Source: Helianthus annuus (Eukaryota > Streptophyta > Magnoliopsida > Asterales > Asteraceae). Taken from it: a DNA stretch of 64,000 nt. Location of the stretch: NCBI RefSeq assembly GCF_002127325.2, contig NC_035433.2, positions 14,124,611-14,188,610 on the forward strand, in the 5' to 3' direction. Position 1 is the stretch's first letter. Every line of letters starts with the position of its first letter. The notes under the pieces are model-generated. The model had not been told where the DNA came from and searched no databases. It worked only from the letters and a program-made list of their open reading frames with translations. Positions 1 through 10,873 of this stretch are shown one piece after another. A program made the translations under genes and the position numbers.

Positions 1-879
1 GTCCATACACATTGACGTGGTAAAAGAATCCAACATCTTTGGTTCCCCTATAGTTGTTGCAATCAAGCTGAGCCCATCCTCCGTGTAGGCCGCAATTGGC
101 ACTTCATGAATCTTAACCCATACTTGCACCTTCGTTACCTCTTTTTTTACCACTTTAGTAGTTGGGGTCCAACAATTAAGAAACAAAGGCTGAGAACGTA
201 TAATCCATGGCCCATCCTGAAGAACATTCGACATTCCAACATCATCTCTAAACTTGAAGAAGAAAAAACCGTTAGCGTTCATCATCGTTTTTTGTAAACC
301 ATATTTTTTCCAATTCATCCGCACAAAGTAATCAACCACTGGGAAGGCAACCCGATCACCCAGAAAATACCCATAAAGGGTGTTAGCTAGCTTATCCTGA
401 ACCATACGGACTGATTCTCTCGGCAACACAACATCACAACCCTCCTGATTAACGGAACTAGCAAGCGACCGAAAATTAACTTTCTTCACAGTATTAGCAC
501 TTACCGACTCAGCGTAAGACATTGGCTTAGCAGCAGCCCCATTATCCGTATTAGCCATAGAGGAAGATTCACCAGAGAAGGGGTTGTCCACAGGTTTGGA
601 AATGCTCATTAACCCGTCCAAAACCGAAACATTTGAAGTAGAAAACATACCTCTTCTCGGAAGAAGAGGATTGCCTTCAATGTTAGTAACTCGTAACCCG
701 ATCCCACGAATTGGTGCTGTACCCGGTGTAGGCATCTCCTCACCCACCGGTTCATTCATGTAATCAGATCCATCTGAGACGGTCGGTTTATTAGCAAAAC
801 TGTTCAGCGGGTCAGGCGGCTTCCCGCGGTCATGCAAGACACTAGCAGTAGTGTCACCATTCTTGGAACGAACATCCAT
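1..879 (-). CDS. LINE ORF1 (DUF4283 nucleic-acid-binding protein), 5' part, runs off the window
   Basis: Read on the minus strand, an open frame runs from an ATG at 879 to the window edge without a stop (293 codons). About residues 165-290 match the DUF4283 domain of the LINE ORF1 at 55947-57356: both share YGYFLG, MMN-NGFFFFKF, GPW-IR, VWVK-H-VPIA and YT-DGLSL. DUF4283 proteins are the first ORF of plant L1-type LINEs and are thought to act as RNA chaperones in the ribonucleoprotein. The zinc knuckle and all of ORF2 would lie outside the window. The N-terminal 130 residues are low-complexity and diverged. The frame has no break in the visible part, so the copy may be young. A domesticated DUF4283 gene is possible but less likely. 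Confidence 0.8.
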   Translation of the reverse strand, partial: MDVRSKNGDTTASVLHDRGKPPDPLNSFANKPTVSDGSDYMNEPVGEEMPTPGTAPIRGIGLRVTNIEGNPLLPRRGMFSTSNVSVLDGLMSISKPVDNPFSGESSSMANTDNGAAAKPMSYAESVSANTVKKVNFRSLASSVNQEGCDVVLPRESVRMVQDKLANTLYGYFLGDRVAFPVVDYFVRMNWKKYGLQKTMMNANGFFFFKFRDDVGMSNVLQDGPWIIRSQPLFLNCWTPTTKVVKKEVTKVQVWVKIHEVPIAAYTEDGLSLIATTIGEPKMLDSFTTSMCMD

Positions 880-1408
880 AGCTAAACAAGCAACTCTCAC
901 GTGAAACCAGAACCTTAAACAACCATGCACTCGATAACCCAAAACCCTAAAGCCGCAACAAACGAAAGCAGGAACGAAAGATAAACCCTAATTCCTAGAA
1001 CCCTAGAATCAGGCTGCCACCCTTAACCGATTAAGATGGAGTTATCAATCTAGCTAAATTAAACTCAGTTAACCGCAATCGACAACAACCAACGTAATAG
1101 ATCAGAGTTTCAATACTGATACCTAAGGCGGCGATTAAAGCAAAAGAAAAAGTGAAAACCCTAATTTAGATCGATCACTATTGCTAACGAGTTCGTTATA
1201 GAATTCTGAAAGGATCAAAACTCTAATCACAGACTGTTATACATCAGATCACGAAGAAAACTCAGGTTTCATGAAGAACACGAAAATCGCCATAGGAGAG
1301 AGAGCATTAGGTTATTCGAATTATGTTTCGCACCAAAAACAAGTAGATATACCCATTCCTCACAGGTCTTAATTACTATCTTCAAGTTTTCTACAGGAAA
1401 GAGCCTTT
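880..1408 (-). mobile_element. 5' UTR of the LINE and/or leader of the adjacent LTR element
   Basis: This stretch separates the LINE ATG (879) from the minus-strand primer-binding site (1409-1420). No long ORF is present. The LINE at 55252 has a 444-nt 5' UTR, so most of this interval is probably LINE 5' UTR, with the LINE 5' end somewhere near 1330-1400. I could not find a target-site duplication because the LINE 3' end is outside the window. Confidence 0.5.
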
Positions 1409-1420
1409 GCTCTGATACCA
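1409..1420 (-). other. Primer-binding site, initiator tRNA-Met type
   Basis: On the minus strand the sequence is TGGTATCAGAGC, the usual plant tRNA-iMet primer-binding site. It lies 4 nt inside the LTR end at 1425, so the LTR at 1425-3885 is a 5' LTR of a minus-strand element whose internal part extends leftwards. Confidence 0.85.
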
Positions 1421-2622
1421 TAGCTGTAACACCCCGTCCCAGAACGGGCCGGCGTGTCACTATAACAGTAGTCAGATCAAAAACATAATTCCATTTATAC
1501 TTAAATGTATTACAAGGCTTTACAGCTTAATGAAGGATATCTAATCCATTATAATTATTTCTAGCGTCTTTTCTAAACACTCGAACACTCTTCCATTTTC
1601 TGTCCCAGCTTGTCTTGATAACCTGACGTAAAGAAGAAAACAACAACAACAAAAACGTACGTCTGAGCAAAATTTTGAAAGTTTTGCCCAGTGTGCGGAT
1701 AGAGGAAAACAAAAGCTTATTCTATTTTGATAACCGGATGGAACTTGACGATGCAAATAACTTAATTTCATAATCATATCTTACGGATGTACCCATGAGC
1801 AAACTTAAAACGTGACAATACACAGGTAGCTACTCCTGCATAATTATCACATGAGATGGCGAATTGGCATACCCGTTATCCACCTCCTTATACTTATACT
1901 TAAATCCTAGGATCGATCCATACGCCTCCTAATTGCCTTATGTACCACACTTGTACTTAAGAGACGCCGTGAACTGATCTCTCCGTCACGGATGGAGCAC
2001 ATGATGTTGATGCCACAACAACATGCTCGTGGGACACTCCACGAGAAGCGATACTCAGGGTATCAGAGTACAAATGGTCTTATTCACATAACTTATAAAA
2101 CTTATTTTCAGAACAGAACGGAACATATATTGGAACATGCGATAATGAGTACAACTTAACAGAAAAACTATCGCATGACATGAAACTAAATGATTAGAAT
2201 AGGAATCGAACGGTCTGTCAAATGAATCGATAATCAAAGCCGTGAGGAGTTTTAAAAACAAGACATAGTAATTTAAAACAATTTGACTTGAGTAACATAA
2301 TACTTATATATCATATTAAACTTGTAACTTATTTACTTATAACTTATAAGTCTTAAGATATTTAACTTGTAACTTGTAAAATACGAATCTTTGGCGAGAT
2401 TGAAAATATAAGAGTGGAACCAGTCATCAAGGTATGGTTATCAATCCTATCTTGACAATTTCGTCCCCAAAATGTGGTTTATTAAACGAAACAAGATAAA
2501 ACCTTGACTCGTTAATAAGGAACCACTAGAGTAGGAAATGAAACTTGTATAAAATAAACCATTTTCTAAATAACTGATGTAAAACAAAACCTTTTCAAAA
2601 CGTTTGTAACTTTCAACACATG

Positions 2623-2806
2623 TTTCATAACTAAATCTTAATACAGAATCTATAACTTATTTCATAACTTAATCTTAATACGGAATCTATAACTTATTTC
2701 ATAACTTAATCTTAATACGGAATCTATAACTTATTTCATAACTTAATCTTAATACGGAATCTATAACTTATTTCATAACTTAATCTTAATATGGAAACTT
2801 AAATTC
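2623..2806. repeat. 37-bp tandem repeat inside the LTR
   Basis: About 4.5 copies of a 37-bp AT-rich unit containing CTTAATACGGAATCTATAAC follow head to tail, the central copies nearly identical. It lies in the R-U5 half of the minus-strand LTR. Confidence 0.9.
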
Positions 2807-3527
2807 AGGAACGACATCAATCAAAAGAAAAGGATTCTACCCGTACCCAACGGACATAAATCGATAGAAAGGAATTCTATCCATCCAGAACTTATAACTT
2901 ATAACTTAATCTTAATATGGAATTCTTATATTCAAATGACATAAATCGAAAGGAGGGATCTTTTATAAAAACAACATAGATCGAAAGGAAGGAACCTATC
3001 CGTACCTTAAAATTTCCAAGTGATGCTACCTTGTTTCCAATTGTAGATTCATATGGACAGAGTTTAGCTTACTGATTATCCTCTTAACCTAATTTGCACA
3101 CAACTAGGTAATTAACTAATACAGCTTTTACGATAACTCACGAGATTAAACCTTCACAACAATTAACAAGTGCAATACTTCAACTCAATTATCGAATTAT
3201 CGACAAACGACAAAGTATAATACTTAATAATTCGATCGGATTCACAACGAATAACAGAGCATAGTCCGAATTCGAACAGCAATCAAATATTCAAGTCGAA
3301 ATCACGATGAACAATAAAGTATAAGCTCAATTTTGAGCAGCACTCGGACAATCGTCGGATAGTTATAATCGATCGGATGTTGAATCGTAATAGCGATCGA
3401 GTTATTACCTTGATTGCGGCAGCGATTCGAGATCGGTGTGTGTTGTTGGACTGTTTCGACGATATCTCAGCCTACAGAGAGAGTTTTCTCGTCGTTCAAG
3501 TGCCCAATTTCAAGTCCCAGACTCCTC

Positions 3528-3535
3528 TATTTATA
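3528..3535 (-). promoter_or_regulatory. LTR TATA box
   Basis: TATAAATA on the minus strand, 350 bp into the LTR. Immediately upstream (in transcription order) lie two GC-rich inverted motifs, CGCGTAGCGCG at 3554-3564 and CGCGCTACGCG at 3585-3595. Confidence 0.6.
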
Positions 3536-3885
3536 CCCGAAATTTGACCCTGTCGCGTAGCGCGAGGGGTACCCCTATGGTCGTCGCGCTACGCGAGGGG
3601 TAACCTATTTTCTATAGGTAGCCACGTCCCTAACTAGGCTTGCTGAGTCGACGATTCGGCCAATAGCATTTAGACAACGTTTTTATGAAGATAATCGTCA
3701 ACTAGGTTTTACCCCCCCTGAGTTTTAGGGGCCATGATCCTGATTCTGATGATTCTGAAAATTTTAGGGTTGGTGCAGAATTACTTGGGTGTCTTAATTA
3801 GGGTTTTCTAGTGGTTAACTGATAAAATACTATTATTCTTTTTTTTAATTTCTAAAATAATGATTTTAAATTTTTGGGCATTACA

Positions 3886-6192
3886 GCAATGGTCTTTGAT
3901 GAAAAAGAAAACAATGATCTTGAAAGGTTAAATGATTGGTATCGAGGATATTTCAATAGTCATTATCAAGGTTTGCCCAAAAATGTTTGGAGTATTCGGT
4001 TCGAATGTTTTCTGTGTAAGAAATATGAAAAATTGGATGATCTGGAGAAGCGATTTGATCGTTTGATTGACTATTTGAAAGAAAATCAGATAATAATATC
4101 AGAAGCTGAAATGGTATCAAAGTTTGCTAATGGATTACCAGCTGAATGGGATGATTTTTTTGAAAAATCTAAGAGAAAATTCTAGTTTTTAAAATTATCC
4201 TTGAGTAAATTCATCAGTAAACTTAAAAATCACAGTTATGAAATTTATAAAAAGAAGAGAGATTTGATGGATAAAGTAAAAATGAATTTAGATGATTTGA
4301 ATTTAGACGTGATAGATGAAATAAACAAAAGAATCAATGTTTGTTGGGCAGCAAAAAGAAATTTGAAATACGATATGAAGAGGGGTTGTTATATTGATGA
4401 AAATGGAAATTCTCTTGATTTCGTTAAAATCTTTGGTGCAGGAACATATAAGACAGAGAAAGAGCAAGCTCCAAAGAATGAAGAATCTGTGAAGAATGAA
4501 TCTTCAAGTTCTGAATCAGTATGCACCAAATGTGACAACTTTAAGACTGACAATGACAAACTCTTGAAGGATGCGGAAAGTTTGACATCGGAAGTCAAGA
4601 AGTTGAAAGATGAGAAGCAAGCTGGTGATAAACAAATTCTTATTGTGAAGGAAAATTGTGAGAAGCTGAAAGCTGAAAATGATAAACTGTTAAGTAATTT
4701 GAACAGTTTGACATCGGAAAACAATGTTTTGAAAGAGAAAGAAAAAGACTTTGAAAGCAAAAAGAAATCTTCAGAAAATGAAGATTTCTGGATAAAGCTG
4801 AAAAACAAGAATCTGAAAGCAAATGAAACAAAATTTCAAGAACAGTTAAAAGTTTTGGAAAATGAAAAATCTGTTCTTGAAAACATCAAAATTGAGAATG
4901 AAAATTCAATCAAGGCTCATCTTGAAAGAATATCTCAGCTTGAAAACGAAGCTGAGAATTCAAGAAACAAGATTGATGAACTTGAAAAGAAATTGAAAGG
5001 TTTTGTGACTTCATCAGATTTTTTGAATATTCCATGTCCAAAACCAATAAATTTTGTTCCAATAAGTGACGATGTCACAAACTTTGACAATGTCAAAGTT
5101 GAATATTGCGATGATAAATCTGATGATAGAAATGAAAAAATTGAAAAACAAAAATTGTTTTTGAAATTAAAAGTAAAATTTCAGAAAACTGTTCTGCAAT
5201 CGACTGAAAAGGGAGAATGCTCTAAGCAAAAACCTTTGAAGAAGAAAGTGGAACAGAAACAAAAAATTAAAAATGAGAAAAATGTTAAAAAAGATAATAA
5301 AAGCTCATCAGATCGATCATCCAATCAAAATCAAAAATCACAAAAATTGAAAGATGAAAGCTCAACAACTGCTGGTAATAAGTGGTGCAGGTCGGACCAC
5401 AGTGCTCAAAAGCCAAATCCAGCAAACAAGAGAAGAAAGGAGTATCACCAAGCCAAACAGTTCTTTGATCTGAATGTTTGGGCTGAAAATGGTGATTGGT
5501 ATGATAACAGAGTGTGTTACCGATGCGGTTATCAAGGACACATTGCTGTTAACTGCCAGGGTTGGAGTTTTGAGACGAGGAGATGCTTTAACTGCAACAT
5601 CAGAGGTCACATTGCCAGAGATTGCCCAAGGAGATCGAATGACAGATTGAGGGCTAATTCTCAAAAGTTGGCAAAGAAACCAGTCAATGTCAAGCCCAAA
5701 GAACAGAAGGTTCAAGAACCTAAAGTTCAAGAAAAGAAAGTAAAGCTTTCTCAGGGGCAGAAAGACAGACTGCGAAAGAAGAGAAAGAAGGCGAGAGAGT
5801 ATCTGGAGAAGATTTTATCCTTAGGATCATCTGTTGGTAAGAATAAGAGTTCTAATGAATCAACTCCCTTGATTGCAAAGTCAAGCAAGACGAATTCATC
5901 TGATACAAATCTGAGGACGAAAGAAGAAAAGAAGAAGAAGAAAGTTGTTGGCGATGAATCTGTTTCTTTGGAAATAAAGGAGCCACATGTCGGCGATGAA
6001 TCTGGCTCATCAAAGTCAGACAAGCCACATTCAGGCAATGATTCTGGTTCGTCAAAACCAGAAGAGCCAGTAGTTGAGGTAAAATCTGAGAATTCAGGTT
6101 TAACAATGGATGATGCAAACTTTCCATCATTGTTGAACAAGAATTCAAAAACACCCAAGGTCAGTCAAGCTTGGGTGAATCTTTTCAAATAG
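3886..6192 (+). pseudogene. Ty1/copia-type Gag, N-terminus lost, one in-frame stop
   Basis: The frame is open from the LTR junction to 6192 apart from a TAG at 4183-4185. The first part resembles copia Gag (a W-x-F and KFANGLPAEW region). A long Lys/Glu-rich coiled coil spans about 4500-5010. Two CCHC zinc knuckles follow: CYRCGYQGHIAVNC near 5515 and CFNCNIRGHIARDC near 5585. A basic, low-complexity tail ends in VNLF-K. Gag coats the RNA genome in the virus-like particle and the knuckles bind RNA. The 5' LTR, PBS and first Gag codons were cut off by the minus-strand insertion at 3885. No protease, integrase or reverse transcriptase follows the stop codon, which makes the element non-autonomous. 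The stop is compatible with a C-to-T change (CAG to TAG). Confidence 0.8.
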
Positions 6193-8188
6193 AAAAACCT
6201 GACTTGCCGGAGTTCCCAGGTTGGTAAGAGTGGAACATGAATCGGCACATTTATTGAGAAATTTCACTCTGGTGATTTTTCGTATTACATGTGGTAAATC
6301 AGGGACATTAAGTTGTACTTGATTTTCTACAAGTGGTTTTTCTGGTAAAATCAGAAAACGATAAATCTTTGCATAAGAGAACAAGGTGATGAAGTGACCC
6401 TGAACCTACCAGTGGGAAACAAACTAATTTTTCTGAAAAAACCATTTTGATTAAAACAAACTTAAGTGTTTTGAAATCATAATGGGAAAATAGTTTGTTG
6501 TAAGGGGGAGTTCTGATTGTTTACGCCAGGTGGATAGAGAAATGAAGTGATTCTCATCATGTTGTCAAGTGTGTACAGTTTGATTTCAAATTTTCCCAGA
6601 AAATCAAAATTGAAACATATTTTGATTTTAGGGGGAGTAAAAATTTTAAAAAAATTAGAAAATTTGAAAATGTCAAAAACATGAAAAATTTAAAAATGAG
6701 TTTTGCTGAAACAAGAGGAAATGATAGAAAATCAGTGGACTATCACAGCATGCTAGAGATATGTAAAGTCTAAAAGTGTTAAACGGTCTCACTAAAGATG
6801 TGACGATAGGCTCAGCTAGACTAGTAGATTTGCAATAACGATACAAATCTAAATGAAAAAGCCTAGTTCTAGTGGGAAACATGATCAAAAGCGTAGTACT
6901 TAGTTTTGTCCTTCTTGATTGTGTGCCTGCTCAGTAATCGCTGAATGCCAAAAGCATAAAAACTGGTTAAGTTTGTGAGCTTTCACAACTTTACTAAAAA
7001 TGATACTGTGATTGTGCATTTCATTTTGCAAAGATTTAAACTTGTCTTATTTCTTTATTTTGTTTAAGCATTGGACATCCTCTGCGTATACGTGAGTATC
7101 GACCTGGATGTTATTGCTTAAACGTTCTGCTTTATTTTCTTTGGTGTTTCGTTTATGCTTTGGATCACCTCTGCGTATACGGAAGTATCGACCTGGTGGT
7201 TAAAGCCTAAACAACTTCAACTTGTTTTATTTTTCTTATTTTGTTTAAACATTGGACTTTCTCTGCGTATACGGAAGTGTCGACCTGATTGTTAATGTTT
7301 AAACATTCTGCATTGTTTTTCGCACAAATCACAGTTGATCAAAGTTTAAAGGCATTACTTGAGTCAGTGTATTGCATGATGAGGGGATATGCTGAGATCG
7401 TGGGGTCCATTAGAATTGAGTGCAAAATTAATATACCTAAATGTATCAGTAAGCATTTCAAAAGTTTTTAGTTTGAGTTTATGTGGACAACAATATCGTC
7501 AATCTATGTGAATCGTTTAAAACTTAAAACGATTAAAAGCTTAATGGTGCTTGTGATATGTCTCAAAACTGATATGATCCTTTTTCGCAAACTCACAAAA
7601 ATATGTTTGTACATATTTCTTTTCTGCATTTAAATTCTGTTGTTGCCTTTATATTTCATGTTTTAAAAATTCAAAAAGATTTTCGACAATTGATGTTGGA
7701 AAGCTGATATTCAAAATCTCAAAGGCTAAACATGATGAACAGATGGTTTGGTGAATTGATTTGAAATGTTTAAGATGATTCATTAAGTTGAATCAGATTT
7801 TGGAATGTTTCAAATTTTGATAAATTTTAAATGTAAAAGATTCTCAAATATTTAGTTGATTCATTAAGTTGAATCACAACATGGTTTGTTGTAATTGAGT
7901 GTTTGAGTTGTGTAGGTCTCTGATCCTGTTGCTATGGTAGGCCAGGAGATGCATCAGAACCTGAGAAGAGCTTAAACTGAAAAAACCAGGATTTGATTTC
8001 AAAGGTGATAACAAATTCCAAACAGCAATCCTAGCTTGATGCAAGGGGGAGTCTGACGAGAGTTAAAGCCAGAGAAAGATCCGGGTATATGATTCCAGGA
8101 AGAGTTCCTGAAGAAGACCGATAAAGATTGAAGAGATGACATGTTGAAGACTCTCACTGAAGATTCCGTCAACATTCAAGGGGGAGTC
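6193..8188 (+). mobile_element. Non-coding 3' internal region of the copia element
   Basis: About 2 kb follows gag with no recognisable pol. It contains four GGGGGAG purine tracts (near 6505, 6631, 8045 and 8180), of which the last abuts the 3' LTR and is the likely polypurine tract. The three 62-bp inverted-repeat units at 7062-7304 are also here. Multiple purine tracts before the 3' LTR are typical of SIRE-like copia elements. Confidence 0.65.
7062..7304. repeat. Three spaced 62-bp imperfect hairpin units
   Basis: Units at 7062-7123, 7151-7212 and 7243-7304 are each exactly 62 bp. Each begins GTTTAAGCA-like and ends in the complement (TGCTTAAAC-like). Each carries the core CTCTGCGTATAC followed by a TATCGACCTGG-like block. 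The starts are 89 and 92 bp apart. Confidence 0.85.
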
Positions 8189-8285
8189 TGTTGGTGCAGT
8201 TGTTTGTCGACTTCATCTTCGTTCGAGTCTTAGGTTAGGGTTGATTGTACAGTGCACGGAAATCGAGGATACTTGTATCTAGGTT

Positions 8286-8404
8286 GATTTCGCTCGAAAT
8301 GACTTTGTGTCATTTGGAGCGAAATCACCATATATCCTGATTTCGCTCCTATGTGTAATGTTTGATTTCGCTCCTATTGATTCTGTGTCATTACGAGCGA
8401 AATC
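8286..8404. repeat. Two 41-bp palindromes in the copia U3
   Basis: 8286-8326 is an 18-bp inverted repeat with one mismatch and a 5-nt loop, starting GATTTCGCTC and ending GAGCGAAATC. 8364-8404 has the same ends and length but a less regular middle. A single GATTTCGCTC lies between them at 8339-8348. The TATA box starts 7 nt after the second palindrome. Confidence 0.9.
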
Positions 8405-8411
8405 CCAAGCC

Positions 8412-8419
8412 TATATAAA
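8412..8419 (+). promoter_or_regulatory. Copia LTR TATA box
   Basis: TATATAAA, 224 bp into a 450-bp LTR, directly downstream of the U3 palindromes. Confidence 0.65.
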
Positions 8420-9916
8420 GGCAATCATGAGCGAAAACATAGAGTAGTAGTTCGAGTTCTTGTTTCCGACGCCGAGGTGCTGTCGAGGTGTCTCCAAGTC
8501 TGTAATTGCTTCCAGATCAATACAAGAGACAATTAATGGTGAAATCAAGCTAAACAAAGACTGAATCAATGAATTCCGCCTCTGATTCAGTCTGAGTACT
8601 CTTCTGATCGACTCGTTAGGTCGTCTCACGATCCTACACTCCCAAAGATGGAAATCCTCAACTTAGAGTTCAAAGATGAAGAAAAGATTGAATGTGCAAG
8701 AATGAAGTGAAAGATCATGGCTATTTATACTTGTGGATGATTTGTAGGATCATTCCAAGTGTTTATGTATTGCCCACGCATTAAATCTTGGCCATGCATG
8801 TGTTATAGCCAGCTAATATTACTTGGAAAGGTGTTAACTTGGAGCCCAAAACAAGAAAAATTGCATAAAAGGCCCTCAAGAACAAGCTGGCAGCTGAAAT
8901 GAACATTCTGTCGCTGGCACTCTCTCGCACCTCGCGTAGGATGCAGGTCTGGCCTTCGCGGCCCGCGACCTAGTGCCCAGAAGTTTCTGTTTTGTTCAGT
9001 TTTAGAGCCTGCATGCATATAACTTGGTTTTTGACACGTTTAAGCCCCGTTAACCCATTTTCAAGGCTCTACAATGATGTTAAAGTATAGGGGACTTGAA
9101 ATATGCTTGAAAATATCACGGATGTCGGTTCGTTTGGTCGTATGATCGCGTTATTTGACTAATTATGACGAAACACGAACGAACGCGAAAACGATCCAAA
9201 TTAAGCGACAAATGGTATTTGCATTCCAATCGCTAAAATAAAATATTTTGGTGACTACAAAAATTTTTGGATGTCCGGATGTGGTCAGAACGTAAGATAT
9301 GTGCGTAAATGCAAACTTACGCAGTTTTTGACGCTTTTAGTCCCTATGATCAAATAAGCGCATTTTTGCATACCGAACCACTCAAAGCAAATTTCTAAGC
9401 TATGTTAAGGTTATTTATGGTATGTTTAGCTTATGATCATGTTCCGAAATGTACGTTGCCATACGATACGGCGGACTTTTGCAGTTTGACGCAATTATTC
9501 CCTGTGAGCGAATAAACTTGTTTTTGCCATTCCAAACCCTTTAAAACCTATTTCTAAGTTATGTAAAGGTTATTTAAGGCATGTTAAGCTTATGTTGCTA
9601 TTCCGGAGTGTTTGTCGCTGTCACACCCCCAAAATCCACACGCGGAGTATCACCGCCTTGGGAGCGTGACTGACCAGGATCAAGCCACCAATCATATTGA
9701 ACATGTAAATAATTTCAAGTAAAAATAAATGCAAACCAATCATTCAATACGATAGGTGTTCAAGACATAAATATACTATCAAGCGTAGCGGAAGCATAAG
9801 TATGAAAATCCAATGTATATCATAGTTCAAATGTTTAAATGTTTTAACATGGCATCCACGATCCATGCTCCACAACGACCTGCTCCTCCATGTGCAAGCT
9901 CCATGTATCTAACGAC

Positions 9917-10389
9917 CTGCAAGGCATGCAGCAGAGAGTCAACAACTAGTTGAGCGAGTTCACAGTGTATAGTTCAGTAATGGTAATAGTATAAGTAGCA
10001 TTATGTTCGTTCGTTAAGTCATGTATCGTATTAGTTTCCATCGCGGGCCTCTCGCATGTATGCGAAGATTTGGGGAAATACTCCCAAATATCCTAGACTA
10101 TGTATATTTGTATCGTGGCCACCCTGGCATTACTTGCGAGGTTTTAGTATCTATAGTTCGCGGCCTTCCCAAGGCATGTGTGCGAATGATTAGTCATAAT
10201 ATCGCAGCCAACCCCTGGCGTGTGTGCGAAGATCAGTTCAATTGGTATACTAGTCTAGCCGTATCTTATCATTACTCATCCTCACCCGAGGACCATATCA
10301 TTAGGTTCTATTAGTTCAGTATGTACGAATAAATCATTCAAATCCCATTCCCATCCTGGGAACCCCATGCCTTGGCTGTGTGAACTCAC
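9917..10389 (-). other. Predicted R-U5 intron in LTR B (473 nt)
   Basis: On the minus strand the donor reads CCAAG|GTGAGTTCAC (intron begins at 10389). The acceptor reads CCTTGCAG|GTCG (intron ends at 9917). The B-LTR fragment at 50077-50549 has the same sites and the same 473-nt length. The intron ends are complementary (GTGAGTTCAC and GTGAACTCGC). Confidence 0.5.
10040..10235 (-). repeat. Four GGCCGCGA / TTCGC-CACACGCC repeats in LTR B
   Basis: Four degenerate units of roughly 45-60 bp alternate a TTCGCACACACGCC-like block with a GGCCGCGA-like block (read on the minus strand). The same array is seen in plus orientation at 50240-50430. Confidence 0.7.
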
Positions 10390-10873
10390 CTTGGTTTGCT
10401 CGGTATGTTATTGCTTCTAGAGTTTATCAACTGTCTAAGTCCGTTACACACGACCTAGGATATGTTGTGCATGATACGATGCAAGTGTTTGCATCAAATT
10501 AGGGTTTGCGAGTCATTGGTAATCAAGCAACTGTGTTTTGTGTGCTTATTGTGTACAGGAAGATATCACATAGACCAATTCATACATGCAAGATCATACA
10601 GTTGCATTCAGTATCATACGATTATATACAGAATCATACATCACGTAAACAGTTAATCATATTCACATAATTCATGCGTCGCGTCTTTGATTACACAGTT
10701 TAATCTAACGTGGATGTTAACCTAATTGCCACTGTTAACATACTTAACATGTTAACATCGTTAATAAGCTTAACGGGTTTAACAGAGTTTGCGGCTTCAA
10801 TTAAATCATACACACCTTAACAGATTCACATCACTTAACATACAACTCATTGTTACACAGAAATCATTACACA

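Larger units (their letters stand above)
1425..3885 (-). mobile_element. 5' LTR of a minus-strand Ty3/gypsy-type element
   Basis: The 2461-bp LTR is bounded by TGTAACACC (plus strand, left) and GCATTACA (right), giving TG...CA ends in either orientation. It is anchored by the PBS at 1409-1420. A TATA box reads TATAAATA on the minus strand at 3528-3535. The right end abuts the gag coding region of a copia element, so the element inserted there; the expected 5-bp duplication would begin with GCAAT at 3886, and its partner is outside the window. Confidence 0.8.
8189..8638 (+). mobile_element. 3' LTR of the copia element (450 bp)
   Basis: TGTTGGTGCAG follows the purine tract GGGGGAGTC at the left, and GATCCTACA ends the LTR at the right. 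Beyond 8638 the sequence matches 15084 onward (CTCCCAAAGATGG), an uninterrupted copy of the target. This fixes the right boundary and predicts the target duplication CTCCC (8639-8643). A TATA box (TATATAAA) lies at 8412-8419. U3 carries two palindromes and one single copy of GATTTCGCTC. Confidence 0.85.

Noticed and set aside
4389..4808. 139-codon minus-strand Ser/Phe-rich ORF inside copia gag
   Set aside because: It is an antisense shadow of the Lys/Glu-rich coiled coil; similar shadows occur at 5362-6158.
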